Shown here in pieces: positions 1-5,287 of a stretch of DNA of 5,287 bases. Below the pieces are notes generated by a model that saw nothing but the letters and a program-made list of their open reading frames with translations, was not told the DNA's origin and did no database searches. Position numbers and translations under genes: made by a program. Within the stretch, counting starts at the first letter, position 1; every line of letters begins with the position of its first letter. This stretch comes from Bacteroidota bacterium (GTDB taxonomy: Bacteria > Bacteroidota > Ignavibacteria > Ignavibacteriales > Melioribacteraceae): the NCBI GenBank assembly GCA_023381535.1, contig JAMCSN010000065.1, forward strand, positions 1 through 5,287. Direction: 5' to 3'.

Positions 1-765
1 ACAAAAGTGATTTGATATTGAACTTATGAAACTAACTTTGAGTTGTGAACCACCAACCAAGAAATCTTTTGCTATATCGCCATCAGATTGTAATTCATTC
101 AACTTATATTTTCTTTCAATGACTCCCTTCATTTCTTCCCACGATATAAACTTTCCTGCATCCCAGCCATTTCCACTAAACGGCATGTACTCAATAAAAC
201 GAATATTGAGATTCGTGTTAATAAAACGATCAATAAAATTTGTTAACTCGTCATCGTTGATATCTTTTACTATAACTGTATTGATCTTAGTGTTCTTAAA
301 AAGTGCAGATGCTTTTTGAATTGATCGTAGTGTGGCCTGAAATAAATCTTTTCCCGTGACAGCAATGAATCTTTGCGGCTCAAGAGTATCAAGACTAATA
401 TTAATTCGATCCAGACCATACAGATACAATTTTTCAATTTTATCTTCAAGAGTTGTTCCGTTTGTAGTAATTCCCATTTCAAAAGGACGTTCCTTTTTAA
501 ATTCGGAAACCATTTCAAAAAACGAGAGAATATCTTTTCTGATTAATGGTTCGCCGCCAGTGAATCGAATTTTTGTTACTTCAAGATCACAAACAAATAT
601 TCTTAGAAGCTGATATAATTCTTCATAACTAAGAATGTTACGATTTGAATAAAAGTGATTCATACGATTTCTTGGATTACAGTAGCTGCAATTGAGATTG
701 CATTTATCAGTCAGCGAGATTCGGATGTAATTATGTATTCTGCCAAAGGCATCAATTAGTTTCAT
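1..765 (-). CDS. moaA: MoaA, GTP 3',8-cyclase (radical SAM, molybdopterin biosynthesis), 3' end cut by window
   Basis: MoaA is a cytoplasmic radical-SAM enzyme that, with MoaC, converts GTP to cyclic pyranopterin monophosphate, the first step of molybdenum cofactor synthesis. The visible 255 residues read without a stop. The N-terminus runs DAFGR at 5-9 and RISLTDKC at 15-22. The radical-SAM cluster motif CxxxCxxC uses Cys22, Cys26 and Cys29, and the SAM-binding GGEP is at 70-73. TTNGT, then RINISLDTL and later RFIEYMP, match the MoaA barrel. The last visible residue, Cys255 after SNHF, should be the first ligand of the C-terminal GTP-binding 4Fe-4S cluster, so roughly 70-80 residues are missing to the left. 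The residues after the first cluster read YCNP, where the family usually has YCMP or YCLP. The start ATG overlaps the upstream chrA stop as ATGA with no clear Shine-Dalgarno, which implies translational coupling. The gene is markedly AT-rich. The family assignment is very secure. Confidence 0.96.
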   Translation of the reverse strand, partial: MKLIDAFGRIHNYIRISLTDKCNLNCSYCNPRNRMNHFYSNRNILSYEELYQLLRIFVCDLEVTKIRFTGGEPLIRKDILSFFEMVSEFKKERPFEMGITTNGTTLEDKIEKLYLYGLDRINISLDTLEPQRFIAVTGKDLFQATLRSIQKASALFKNTKINTVIVKDINDDELTNFIDRFINTNLNIRFIEYMPFSGNGWDAGKFISWEEMKGVIERKYKLNELQSDGDIAKDFLVGGSQLKVSFISSISNHFC

Positions 766-1286
766 AGCAACACCAGACCGATCACAGCAGCTATTAAGAC
801 AATGTATGCTGGATGAAGCCGGAAGAGAATAATCAGAGCTGCGCCTATTGCTATCAGTAAATACTCCTGCCAATGATTATTATTCTTTACCGCATACTGA
901 TACATAATTGCCACAATCATTCCGATTATAGCGTATTTAATTCCGCTGAATGTTTTCTTTATCAACTCATTTTTTTCGTAGATGGAATAAACATGCGTGA
1001 GGAGGGAAATTAAGACCGCTGGTGTAAAAATGTTTCCGAGATTTGCAAAGATAGCTCCTAATATTCCTGCTGTCTTGTAGCCTGTGTAGGTGGCAAACTT
1101 AACTGATATAGCACCGGGAAATATTTCAACCATACCAAGGACTTTTAGGAATTCGTCTCTGCTCAGCCATTGATGATTTGTAACCACTTCCTTCTCGATT
1201 AAAGGAATAAGCGAGTATGCGCCACCGAAGGAAAATGATCCTACTTTAAGAAATGCCCAAAAGAGATTGATGAGATTCTCAATCAT
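762..1286 (-). CDS. chrA: Short-chain chromate transporter (CHR family), single domain
   Basis: This is a 174-residue integral inner-membrane protein of the ChrA/CHR family, whose characterised members export chromate. It matches one CHR domain, the short-chain form. Near the N-terminus is the signature GSFSFGGAYSLIPLIEKEVV (residues 16-35). The second conserved block holds FPGAISVK at 56-63 and FATYTGYKTAG at 64-74. Hydrophobic segments lie at about 5-30, 74-103 (probably two helices), 112-132, 141-155 and 158-174. Short-chain members usually occur as adjacent pairs of opposite topology; no partner is visible here, since CMD lies upstream and moaA downstream. The second block reads PGA where PGP is common, with Lys63 where Asn is often found. 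The ATG overlaps the CMD stop by four bases and the stop overlaps the moaA start by four bases, so the gene is embedded in a coupled operon. The family is clear; chromate as the true substrate is not, and another oxyanion is possible. Confidence 0.87.
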   Translation of the reverse strand: MIENLINLFWAFLKVGSFSFGGAYSLIPLIEKEVVTNHQWLSRDEFLKVLGMVEIFPGAISVKFATYTGYKTAGILGAIFANLGNIFTPAVLISLLTHVYSIYEKNELIKKTFSGIKYAIIGMIVAIMYQYAVKNNNHWQEYLLIAIGAALIILFRLHPAYIVLIAAVIGLVLL

Positions 1287-1600
1287 TTCTTATTCTCAAT
1301 TATCTCATCTACCCAGCTGAGGGCAGCCATCATGGAAGGCAATCCGATTGTTGGTAGAGCTAACAAAACGGCGTGGCGCATCTCTTCCTTTGTCACTCCA
1401 GCTTTCAATGCTTTGCGAGCATGCGAGTGAACAGCTCCTTCCAATCTTGCGCCCGTTGAGATTGCAAGTTTAATCAACGCCCGTGTCTTCTCATCAAGCG
1501 GACCGGCTGCATGAACTGCATCGCCGAGTTCTTCGTAAGATTTTGCTACCTTGGGGTAGTCTTCCGTAAATTTTTTGAAATGCTTCGGTATCTGTGACAT
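1283..1600 (-). CDS. Carboxymuconolactone decarboxylase (CMD)/AhpD-like family protein, cysteine-free
   Basis: This is a small (105 residues) soluble, probably cytoplasmic all-helical protein of the carboxymuconolactone decarboxylase/AhpD superfamily. It shows LDEKTRALIKLAISTGARLEG at about 35-55, then AVHSHARKALKAGVTKEEM at 56-74, and a hydrophobic helix HAVLLALPTIGLPSMMAAL. This matches the family core, in which the helix after 'GA' carries the active residues. AhpD-type members use a CxxC pair there for peroxidase relay. This protein has no cysteine at all and has Glu54, His58 and His60 instead, so alkylhydroperoxidase activity of the AhpD type is not expected. It may be a decarboxylase-like enzyme or a structural or regulatory relative. 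The start is set by an AAGGAG ribosome site 7 bases upstream. It heads the CMD-chrA-moaA unit and its TGA overlaps the chrA ATG. The family is confident; substrate and role are unknown. Confidence 0.88.
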   Translation of the reverse strand: MSQIPKHFKKFTEDYPKVAKSYEELGDAVHAAGPLDEKTRALIKLAISTGARLEGAVHSHARKALKAGVTKEEMRHAVLLALPTIGLPSMMAALSWVDEIIENKK

Positions 1601-1607
1601 TGCTGTA

Positions 1608-1613
1608 CTCCTT
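1608..1613 (-). promoter_or_regulatory. Shine-Dalgarno of the CMD gene
   Basis: AAGGAG on the minus strand lies 7 bases before the ATG at 1600-1598. It fixes the start of the CMD gene and is the only strong ribosome site of the three-gene unit, since the two downstream genes rely on ATGA overlaps. It sits only about 8 bases after the T-tract of the terminator-like hairpin. Confidence 0.8.
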
Positions 1614-1620
1614 TTTTAGA

Positions 1621-1654
1621 ATAAAAAACCCCGCTTTGCAATACGGGGTTTCTT
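1621..1654 (-). terminator. Intrinsic terminator between the molybdoenzyme gene and the CMD gene
   Basis: A perfect 8-bp stem, AAACCCCG (1626-1633) with CGGGGTTT (1644-1651), encloses a 10-base loop. Read on the minus strand it is followed by TTTTTTATT, the form of a rho-independent terminator. It would end transcripts coming from the molybdoenzyme operon. The plus-strand side has only the weaker tail TTTCTTGTTT. Because it lies directly before the CMD ribosome site, it could also act as an attenuator in the leader of the CMD-chrA-moaA message. Confidence 0.78.
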
Positions 1655-1655
1655 G

Positions 1656-1681
1656 TTTGAATGGAGTTAAATCCGTTCAAA
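1656..1681. promoter_or_regulatory. Imperfect 10-bp inverted repeat, candidate operator
   Basis: TTTGAATGGA (1656-1665) and TCCGTTCAAA (1672-1681) are inverted copies with one mismatched position and a 6-base AT-rich centre. There is no T-tract, so it is not a terminator by itself. It lies 56-81 bases upstream of the CMD start, immediately before the terminator hairpin in the direction of minus-strand transcription, a place where a dimeric repressor or activator could bind. No regulator gene is visible in the window. A purely structural or chance origin is possible. Confidence 0.35.
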
Positions 1682-1703
1682 AAACAATCTCCTTTGCAAA
1701 GTG

Positions 1704-1780
1704 TCCCCGATTTATCGGGGCGGGCAGGCAAGTCCGTTTCCAAACTTACCCTAATCTGCCTATGGCAGACAAGTCGGTTA
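1704..1780. repeat. Intergenic repeat unit with palindromes and a near-direct repeat
   Basis: The unit contains CCCCGATTTATCGGGG (1705-1720, 7-bp arms around TT), GTTTCCAAAC (1736-1745, 4-bp arms) and TCTGCCTATGGCAGA (1755-1769, 6-bp arms around TAT). A 17-base word at 1723-1739 recurs at 1764-1780 with 14 of 17 identities, 41 bases apart. The density of symmetry and the GC-rich composition in an otherwise AT-rich spacer suggest a dispersed, non-coding repeat family of the REP/MITE kind. Copy number in the genome cannot be judged from one window. Confidence 0.55.
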
Positions 1781-1796
1781 AATGTCATATTTTTTT

Positions 1797-1844
1797 AGAG
1801 ACGATATATCAGCCTCGTCGAGGCCGAGTCTCGACGCGTATCTC
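1797..1844. repeat. Nested, mutually exclusive inverted repeats
   Basis: GCCTCG (1812-1817) and CGAGGC (1819-1824) form a perfect palindrome around a single T. The pair GAGAC (1798-1802) and GTCTC (1828-1832) encloses it. A competing hairpin pairs CGTCGAG (1816-1822) with CTCGACG (1830-1836) across a 7-base loop. No T-tract follows on the minus strand, so simple termination is not supported. It could be a second part of the adjoining repeat unit, a structured 3' end of the molybdoenzyme transcript, or a cruciform site. Confidence 0.45.
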
Positions 1845-1918
1845 TTCTCTACACTTCAAAAACTTAGAGCATTCAACTCGGAGAAAAATATTTTAAAGAA
1901 CAACAGAAAGATATCGAA

Positions 1919-4900
1919 TTATACTTTGGTCAATTTTACTTTTGTATCATAGAATGAACTACTCCCTCCGATTGGGTCGGTAAGGCAAACATCCTTGAGC
2001 ACAGGGTCAAGGCGCAAAGCCGCATTGCCGCAGAGCCCGGTTTTGCGGCGCTTGTCGCCGGCTATGAGCTTCTTATCAACCATAACATCATTTGCACCAT
2101 AAGCCCAATGCCCAAACGACCATGATACAGCTATCACACCAGGCCGCATTCCTTCGATAACCTGGACTTTTCCAGAGATAGGTAACTCCCTACCTTTCCC
2201 GATAGGCCAAACGCCGTGTGGATTTGTTGGGGAGACAATTCTTGCTGTGTCTCCATCTTTCAATCCTAAATGTTTTGCATCGCGGCTATTTATTAGAATG
2301 CGATTTTCAGGCATGATTGAAGACATCCAGTATGCTATTGGCAGAGTACGGGATTGACCGCCGAGAATGTCTTTGTACGTGATCAGCGTATATTCGAACC
2401 CGCTGTCGTTAATTTCCTTTCCATGTGCATCCTTGATCGGTTCATAAATGGCGATTCCACTAAACCGTTTGCCGGTCATGGCATTGATCCCTTTGCCGAC
2501 AGGTTCAACGAAAATATTGAACAGCTTGCCAAATGGATGACCAAGGTAGTTACCTAAGTATGCCTTGTCAAAACTTTCGAACCGCCCACCGCGATTGAGA
2601 GTATACACGACCTTTTGCCAGTTCGACTCTCCGCATGCGCTCTTCCATTTTTCCTCATCAAAGACAGCAGACGGCAGATGCTTGCGTGTAGTTCGGAAAG
2701 CGGACATTTCTTTTTCATCTGCTTCAGGCACAGCATCTCCAGGCTTATCACCAACAGCGATATTTGCGACAGCCTTAAGGTAGAAATCCTCTGGTCGGTT
2801 GAACGGCATCCCGGAAGCGAAGCCGTTTTGCCCATAACCTGGAACGCCGAGTTTCTTAGCAATAGCGATCATTGCCGATTCTAAAGAAACTGGCATCTGT
2901 TCACCATCAACAGTTATAATTTCAGAAATAGGAGCGGCGGCAGGCTGCCTCACTTTAGTTGTCTTAGTTATAACAGAAGGAGGCGCGCCAAGGAAAGCCC
3001 ATCGTTCCAGGTATGAAAGATCCGGGAAAATATAATCCGCATACATCGTTGTCTCACCGATAACAATATCATCGGAAATAAGCAACGGAATTTTGGAAGT
3101 ATCCTTTAGCATTTCGATTTGGACATGCCCGCCGGGTACAGAGAGTGCCGGCGTGCCCTTATGCAGCCACAATATTTTAATCGAATATGGATGAGCTGCC
3201 GCCGCAGCGGGAATAATTTCCTGATACACATCGCTTGTGAACGGGTACCAGGGTCTCTTTGCAGGTTTACCGTTAAAGAGTGTAGACTCTTCGTACACTG
3301 CTCCTTCCCTTGTCGTCTTCAACCCGAACGGAGAAAGTTTACCGGTGTGGAGTTTTCCTAAGTCGAACGGTTGACCTTCTTTGCCGCCCAATGCGTTCCA
3401 CGCCCCACCGCCTGTGCTTAAGCCGCCCTTCCAGTCCGGATTGCCAATGAGAAGGTTGATGCTGATGATAGCTTGCCCTGTGTAGTAACCGTTCGTATGT
3501 TGAACTGCACCTCGGTAAAAATCGATTCCTGCACGTTTACCATGGCTCGTAAACTCGCGAGACAGCTCCTCGATGTCTTTCACATCGCTCCCTGCAATTG
3601 CAGCGTATTCAGTAAGTGCTTTTGAAAAAGCGGATTCTTTAAGCAATGTAAAAGCAGATTTCACATGAACACCGTTGACGGTGGCGTCAACAAATAGATC
3701 CCCACTTACGGCAGATTTCTCGTCGTATGGCTTAACCGCCGTAGGATTGCCATTAACATAAGCAACAAACGTATGTTCATCACCAATTCCAATTTCTTTT
3801 GCACGCAGAAAGCCCTGCGGAATGTCATCTTCAATCTTCACGAGCCATGAAGCATTTGTCCATGAAAGTTCGCCTGTCGCTTTTGCGGCAGCCTTGTTAG
3901 CGTTTGCCAGAAATTTCCTGTCGTAACGTTCATTCTCTATTATCCATCGAATCATCCCCATCGCCAGTGCACTGTCGCCGTCGCCAGGTTTTACAGGAAT
4001 CCACTTCCACGCCTTTGCCGCTGTTTTTGAAAAACGCGGGTCAATCACAGCAATCTTGAAATTGCGCTCCACTAATGATGCTGTTATTTGCTCGCTTATG
4101 GGCGGAGGTCCAAAGTTAGCTTCGAATGCGCCAGTACCCCAGAAGATGACAAATTCACTTTCACTATAATTAGGTTTCATGTGGGCAGGTCCGGGGTTCC
4201 ACTTCCCATTTTCGTACTGCGCTGTCATCAGTTTGAAGGCAACGTGGTGGCTTTGTTCACAAATGGTTGTATGCTCATACCAGTTTATCGAGCCAAAACC
4301 GCCGTTGACAAAGCGTTTGGTAAAATCCGAACGCCCCGGTTCAATGCGACCCGCCATAAATACAAATTGATTGTTTTTAGGACCGAGATCGGGGTGATCA
4401 GGATCGATAAGCAAGTTGAGATGCCCGGAGTATTTTGTTTTAAAATCTGCAACAGTCATTTCCTTCTTCCGGATTTTTACCACGTCGTCTGCCATTGCTT
4501 TAGCAACCGCAGCGTCATGTAGCACGAAAACATCCTTGAAGCCCGGTACATGACGAGTTTCTTCACCCTGGACATTCTTGAAGAGTAATCCGCCGCTGAC
4601 AATTTCCTCAATTGCTTGTTCAAAGGGAATTGCCACCCACTTATTTTCACCCCGCTTTCCCGCGCGCTTCAAAACCTTGCGGATGCGATAGGGATCGTAT
4701 TGAATCTGAACGCCCGCTTGTCCTTTTGGGCACACCTTACCGTCAAACTTTACACCTTCGTAAGGGTCAGTATCGTAGTCAATTTGTGGAGACAAATTTT
4801 GCGGCGAGTAGGGGTTGCCATCTATTTTCACCGTGATACCATCTACGTTTCTTACCTTAATTGTACACTGAGTGTTGCAATTCAAACAAACTGTATTGAT

Positions 4901-5101
4901 AACATTCTCAGCGCTTGAAAGATCGGAACCACCCGGCATCCATACGTCAGAATTATTATTGAAGCCGTAAGTGTCTGGAATAAATTTGAAGACTGAATTG
5001 AACTGGCTCATCAAAAGTGCGCTGCCGCCAAGGAACGCGCTGCTTTTTAAAAATTGCCGACGTGCATTTGAGCTGTTGATTATGTCTTTTGAATCCTTCA
5101 T
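1919..5101 (-). CDS. Tat-exported molybdopterin oxidoreductase catalytic subunit (TtrA/ArrA/PsrA-type)
   Basis: This is the catalytic A subunit of a periplasmic Mo-bisMGD respiratory enzyme of the DMSO reductase family. Residues 14-20 (RRQFLKS) form a twin-arginine export signal followed by a weak hydrophobic stretch, with no clear AxA cleavage site. The FS0 4Fe-4S cluster ligands are Cys72, Cys75, Cys79 and Cys124, with CPKG at 124-127 supplying the usual electron-relay lysine. Cys281, in TTICEQSHH, fits the molybdenum ligand of Cys-type members. IDPRFSKTA (353-361) and KPGDGDSALA (371-380) are pterin-domain motifs. GETTMYADYIFPDLSYLERW (682-701) is typical of the tetrathionate/arsenate/polysulfide reductase branch. 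The C-terminal dinucleotide-binding domain runs from about 903 to 1030, with RILINSRDAKHLGLKDGD and MRPGVIAVSW. At 1060 residues it is close to TtrA, longer than PsrA. It follows the B-subunit gene by 12 bases in one operon. No membrane anchor gene is visible. The substrate (tetrathionate, arsenate, selenate or a sulfur compound) is undecided; I favour TtrA-like. Confidence 0.93.
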   Translation of the reverse strand: MKDSKDIINSSNARRQFLKSSAFLGGSALLMSQFNSVFKFIPDTYGFNNNSDVWMPGGSDLSSAENVINTVCLNCNTQCTIKVRNVDGITVKIDGNPYSPQNLSPQIDYDTDPYEGVKFDGKVCPKGQAGVQIQYDPYRIRKVLKRAGKRGENKWVAIPFEQAIEEIVSGGLLFKNVQGEETRHVPGFKDVFVLHDAAVAKAMADDVVKIRKKEMTVADFKTKYSGHLNLLIDPDHPDLGPKNNQFVFMAGRIEPGRSDFTKRFVNGGFGSINWYEHTTICEQSHHVAFKLMTAQYENGKWNPGPAHMKPNYSESEFVIFWGTGAFEANFGPPPISEQITASLVERNFKIAVIDPRFSKTAAKAWKWIPVKPGDGDSALAMGMIRWIIENERYDRKFLANANKAAAKATGELSWTNASWLVKIEDDIPQGFLRAKEIGIGDEHTFVAYVNGNPTAVKPYDEKSAVSGDLFVDATVNGVHVKSAFTLLKESAFSKALTEYAAIAGSDVKDIEELSREFTSHGKRAGIDFYRGAVQHTNGYYTGQAIISINLLIGNPDWKGGLSTGGGAWNALGGKEGQPFDLGKLHTGKLSPFGLKTTREGAVYEESTLFNGKPAKRPWYPFTSDVYQEIIPAAAAAHPYSIKILWLHKGTPALSVPGGHVQIEMLKDTSKIPLLISDDIVIGETTMYADYIFPDLSYLERWAFLGAPPSVITKTTKVRQPAAAPISEIITVDGEQMPVSLESAMIAIAKKLGVPGYGQNGFASGMPFNRPEDFYLKAVANIAVGDKPGDAVPEADEKEMSAFRTTRKHLPSAVFDEEKWKSACGESNWQKVVYTLNRGGRFESFDKAYLGNYLGHPFGKLFNIFVEPVGKGINAMTGKRFSGIAIYEPIKDAHGKEINDSGFEYTLITYKDILGGQSRTLPIAYWMSSIMPENRILINSRDAKHLGLKDGDTARIVSPTNPHGVWPIGKGRELPISGKVQVIEGMRPGVIAVSWSFGHWAYGANDVMVDKKLIAGDKRRKTGLCGNAALRLDPVLKDVCLTDPIGGSSSFYDTKVKLTKV

Positions 5102-5106
5102 CTCTT

Positions 5107-5113
5107 CCTCTCC
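5107..5113 (-). promoter_or_regulatory. Shine-Dalgarno of the molybdoenzyme gene
   Basis: GGAGAGG on the minus strand begins directly after the TAA stop of the B subunit and leaves a 5-base spacer to the ATG at 5101-5099. It supports that start, which also places the twin-arginine motif near the N-terminus as expected, and shows the two genes share a message. Confidence 0.75.
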
Positions 5114-5287
5114 TTAACCGTGACAGGTTGTACATATTTCTTTAACTTTCGAAGGACTGTCATTGCCGTATGTATAAATGACTCGCGGATGTGTTCCGGC
5201 ATCCTGATTAACAATGTGGTTTGACTGTAACTTAACTTTTTGCGTTACAAGGGCTTCGGGATCATTTGCATCACCGAAATACATAGC
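5114..5287 (-). CDS. C-terminal part of a 4Fe-4S ferredoxin-type electron-transfer subunit (TtrB/PsrB-like) ending in CxxCH
   Basis: Only the last 57 residues are in the window; the start lies beyond the right edge. The opening AMYFGDANDPEA resembles the conserved segment that follows the last cysteine cluster in DmsB/PsrB/TtrB-type subunits (typically FGDLNDP, with an ALYFGD-like lead-in). This fits the position directly before a molybdoenzyme A subunit. Such B subunits carry four 4Fe-4S clusters and wire the catalytic subunit to a membrane quinol oxidase or a cytochrome. They normally ride out of the cell folded, on the A subunit's Tat signal. After THPRVIYTYGND (a segment that often closes these proteins) there is an added tail ending CTTCHG and then TAA. 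CTTCH has the form of a haem-c attachment site; the Cys pair could instead bind metal or be fortuitous. The ferredoxin part with its cysteines is not visible, so the family call rests on the FGDxNDP segment and context. Confidence 0.75.
   Translation of the reverse strand, partial: AMYFGDANDPEALVTQKVKLQSNHIVNQDAGTHPRVIYTYGNDSPSKVKEICTTCHG

Larger units (their letters stand above)
1601..1918. other. 318-base intergenic spacer
   Basis: This is the only gene-free stretch above 300 bases. From the right it holds about 75 bases of AT-rich DNA after the molybdoenzyme stop with no clear hairpin (AAAATATTTT lies at about 1885-1894), then the nested inverted repeats, the palindromic repeat unit, the candidate operator, the terminator and the CMD ribosome site. 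I see no tRNA, riboswitch or convincing promoter. Short open frames on both strands cross it but run through the palindromes and lack ribosome sites. Confidence 0.7.

Noticed and set aside
26..613. Open frames on both strands within the moaA region
   Set aside because: MoaA reads through 765-1 uninterrupted with its cluster and GGEP motifs in place; the others are shadows.
1618..1643. Sigma-70-like promoter with TATTCT and TTGCAA on the minus strand before the CMD gene
   Set aside because: The two boxes are only about 12 bases apart and the start would fall in the ribosome site, so it is not credible.
1546..1788. Minus-strand 80-codon open frame across the spacer into the CMD gene
   Set aside because: It crosses the terminator and the repeat unit, overlaps the CMD gene in another frame and has no supporting start signal.
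1698..1844. CRISPR array
   Set aside because: The spacer has palindromes and one near-direct repeat pair only; there is no series of identical repeats with regular spacers and no cas gene.
1594..1896. Plus-strand 100-codon open frame across the spacer
   Set aside because: It starts with GTG inside the CMD gene without a ribosome site and runs straight through the palindromes, so it is translated repeat DNA rather than a gene.
4088..4522. Plus-strand open frame of 144 codons inside the molybdoenzyme gene
   Set aside because: It is antisense to a region with strong family motifs (Cys281 block and pterin motifs), has no recognisable domain and no ribosome site that I can see; a shadow frame.

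Overview
The window is a minus-strand gene cluster, read right to left, in a bacterium that respires with a periplasmic molybdoenzyme. In transcription order it holds: the last 57 codons of a four-cluster ferredoxin-type electron-transfer subunit (5287-5114); a complete 1060-residue Tat-exported molybdopterin catalytic subunit of the tetrathionate/arsenate/polysulfide reductase group (5101-1919); a 318-base gap full of inverted repeats with a strong intrinsic terminator (1918-1601); and a tight three-gene unit of a carboxymuconolactone decarboxylase (CMD)-family protein (1600-1283), a one-domain ChrA-type transporter (1286-762) and MoaA (765 to beyond the left edge). No plus-strand gene is supported.

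The two right-hand genes form one operon: 12 bases separate them and hold a good Shine-Dalgarno. The B subunit would carry electrons from a membrane quinol oxidase or a cytochrome to the Mo-bisMGD enzyme. The substrate cannot be fixed from sequence; the closest resemblance I recognise is TtrA-like. The left unit is translationally coupled by two successive ATGA stop/start overlaps. MoaA catalyses the first step of molybdopterin synthesis, so it plausibly supplies the cofactor for the molybdoenzyme upstream. The ChrA-like and CMD-like proteins between them have no obvious place in that pathway and are the most interesting part of the arrangement.

Host: the moderate to low GC content, the AGGAG-type ribosome sites and the intergenic palindromes (CCCCGATTTATCGGGG, TCTGCCTATGGCAGA) recall Bacteroidota/Ignavibacteriota-type genomes, but this is recall and only a weak assignment. 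Hand-counted sample lines give about 30% GC in moaA, low 40s in chrA, and about 42-63% in the molybdoenzyme gene, so the two halves of the window may have different histories.

The most checkable oddities are a CxxCH haem-c-like motif at the extreme C-terminus of the ferredoxin subunit, a terminator placed directly in front of the ribosome site of the CMD gene, an imperfect 10-bp inverted repeat just upstream of it that could be an operator, and the lone, motif-divergent ChrA domain coupled to moaA. I see no clear evidence of a wholly new defence or mobile system.
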